From JBAXSK01 sp044358815 (GTDB lineage Bacteria; Cyanobacteriota; Cyanobacteriia; Pseudanabaenales; Pseudanabaenaceae): a stretch of 14,108 bases of DNA. The notes below the pieces were generated by a model. The model did not search any database. It was not told where the DNA came from and saw nothing but the letters and a program-made list of their open reading frames with translations. Made by a program: the position numbers and the translations under genes. Of this stretch, positions 13,732 to 14,108 are shown in pieces (position 1 is the first letter of the stretch; every line of letters starts with the position of its first letter). Location: positions 1 through 14,108 of the forward strand of contig JBIKNH010000114.1 of NCBI GenBank assembly GCA_044358815.1. Direction: 5' to 3'.

Positions 13732-14108
13732 ATGTTGCCCCTGATTCGCCCTGATCTTGCTGACCTCGCCGCCTATCACGTTACCGCACTGGAGACTACG
13801 GACGTACCAGACAAACTGGATGCTAACGAGGTTTCCTTAGATTTACCTGACTGGTTCAAACTGAAGCTCGGCGCTCTAGCTGAGGATCAAGTTCTATCTA
13901 ATCGTTATCCTGACGGTGAGTATACTCAACTCAAACAGCTATTGTGCCAATATGTTGGACATGGCATCACTACGGCACAGATCACCCTCGGCAATGGCTC
14001 CGATGAATTAATTCGGTCTTTGCTCTTGGTAACTTGTTTGCATCAGGGGGCGATCTTGGTTGCTGAGCCAACTTTTTCGATGTATGGGATTTTGGCGCAG
14101 ACTCTGGG
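13732..14108 (+). CDS. hisC: Histidinol-phosphate aminotransferase (5' part, cut by window end)
   Basis: This PLP enzyme converts imidazole acetol phosphate and glutamate to histidinol phosphate in histidine biosynthesis; related paralogues act on aromatic substrates. The first 125 codons are present and the frame is still open at the window end. Visible family marks are DKLDANEVSLDLP near residue 30, SNRYPDGEYTQLKQLL (about 60-75) and the cofactor-phosphate loop LGNGSDELIR (about 90-99), followed by AEPTFSMYGILA. The PLP lysine lies beyond the window. The ATG follows a consensus -10 but has no Shine-Dalgarno sequence. HisC versus a general aromatic aminotransferase is judged by these motifs. 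Confidence 0.9.
   Translation, partial: MLPLIRPDLADLAAYHVTALETTDVPDKLDANEVSLDLPDWFKLKLGALAEDQVLSNRYPDGEYTQLKQLLCQYVGHGITTAQITLGNGSDELIRSLLLVTCLHQGAILVAEPTFSMYGILAQTL

Overview
The window looks like chromosomal DNA from a cyanobacterium, probably a filamentous or otherwise non-picocyanobacterial one; I cannot name the genus. The evidence is the gene content: a lipoprotein-type SbpA with CysT/CysW and a linked Crp-family regulator, a DUF721/DciA-like protein with a C-terminal zinc ribbon, a CSP41b-like atypical SDR, and an 'acccctagcccctctccc'-type dispersed repeat. Many starts lack a Shine-Dalgarno sequence and the base composition is moderately AT-rich. I saw no transposase, CRISPR array, rRNA or tRNA.

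Layout. 1-1731: argH (arginine biosynthesis) with a good intrinsic terminator. 1741-7287: a plus-strand sulfur-acquisition region: sbpA (sulfate-binding lipoprotein), a gamma-glutamylcyclotransferase-like gene, a Crp-family regulator (probable cysR), cysT and cysW (permeases, 14-nt overlap) and a small NIL-domain protein. No cysA ATPase gene is present, so the transporter must borrow an ATPase encoded elsewhere. 7372-9499 (minus strand): a probable two-gene operon of a DUF721/DciA-like protein followed after 40 bp by an orphan P-loop ATPase with an ORC/Cdc6- or STAND-like layout. 9660-10622 (minus): an alpha-E (DUF403) protein without its usual ATP-grasp neighbour. 10807-11619 (minus): a class 3 lipase. 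11620-12177: a long AT-rich spacer with divergent upstream regions and competing RNA stems. 12178-13122 (plus): a CSP41b-like SDR. 13123-13731: a repeat-rich spacer with a dispersed repeat, a strong 11-bp inverted repeat and a doubtful small ORF. 13732-end (plus): the 5' part of hisC.

How the genes fit together: SbpA, CysT and CysW form most of a sulfate/thiosulfate importer. The Crp-type regulator lies inside the cluster, and a perfect inverted repeat about 43 bp upstream of the predicted cysT start point fits class II activation. The GGCT-like enzyme could add sulfur or glutathione recycling. The most speculative but interesting pairing is the DciA-like protein (a family that loads the replicative helicase without its own ATPase) with a co-directional AAA-type ATPase.

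The most unusual sequence property is an abundance of short tandem duplications (unit 10-17 bp, 2-3 copies, each locus with a different unit). They occur in most intergenic spacers and, as 12-bp in-frame units, in the disordered linker of the DciA-like protein.
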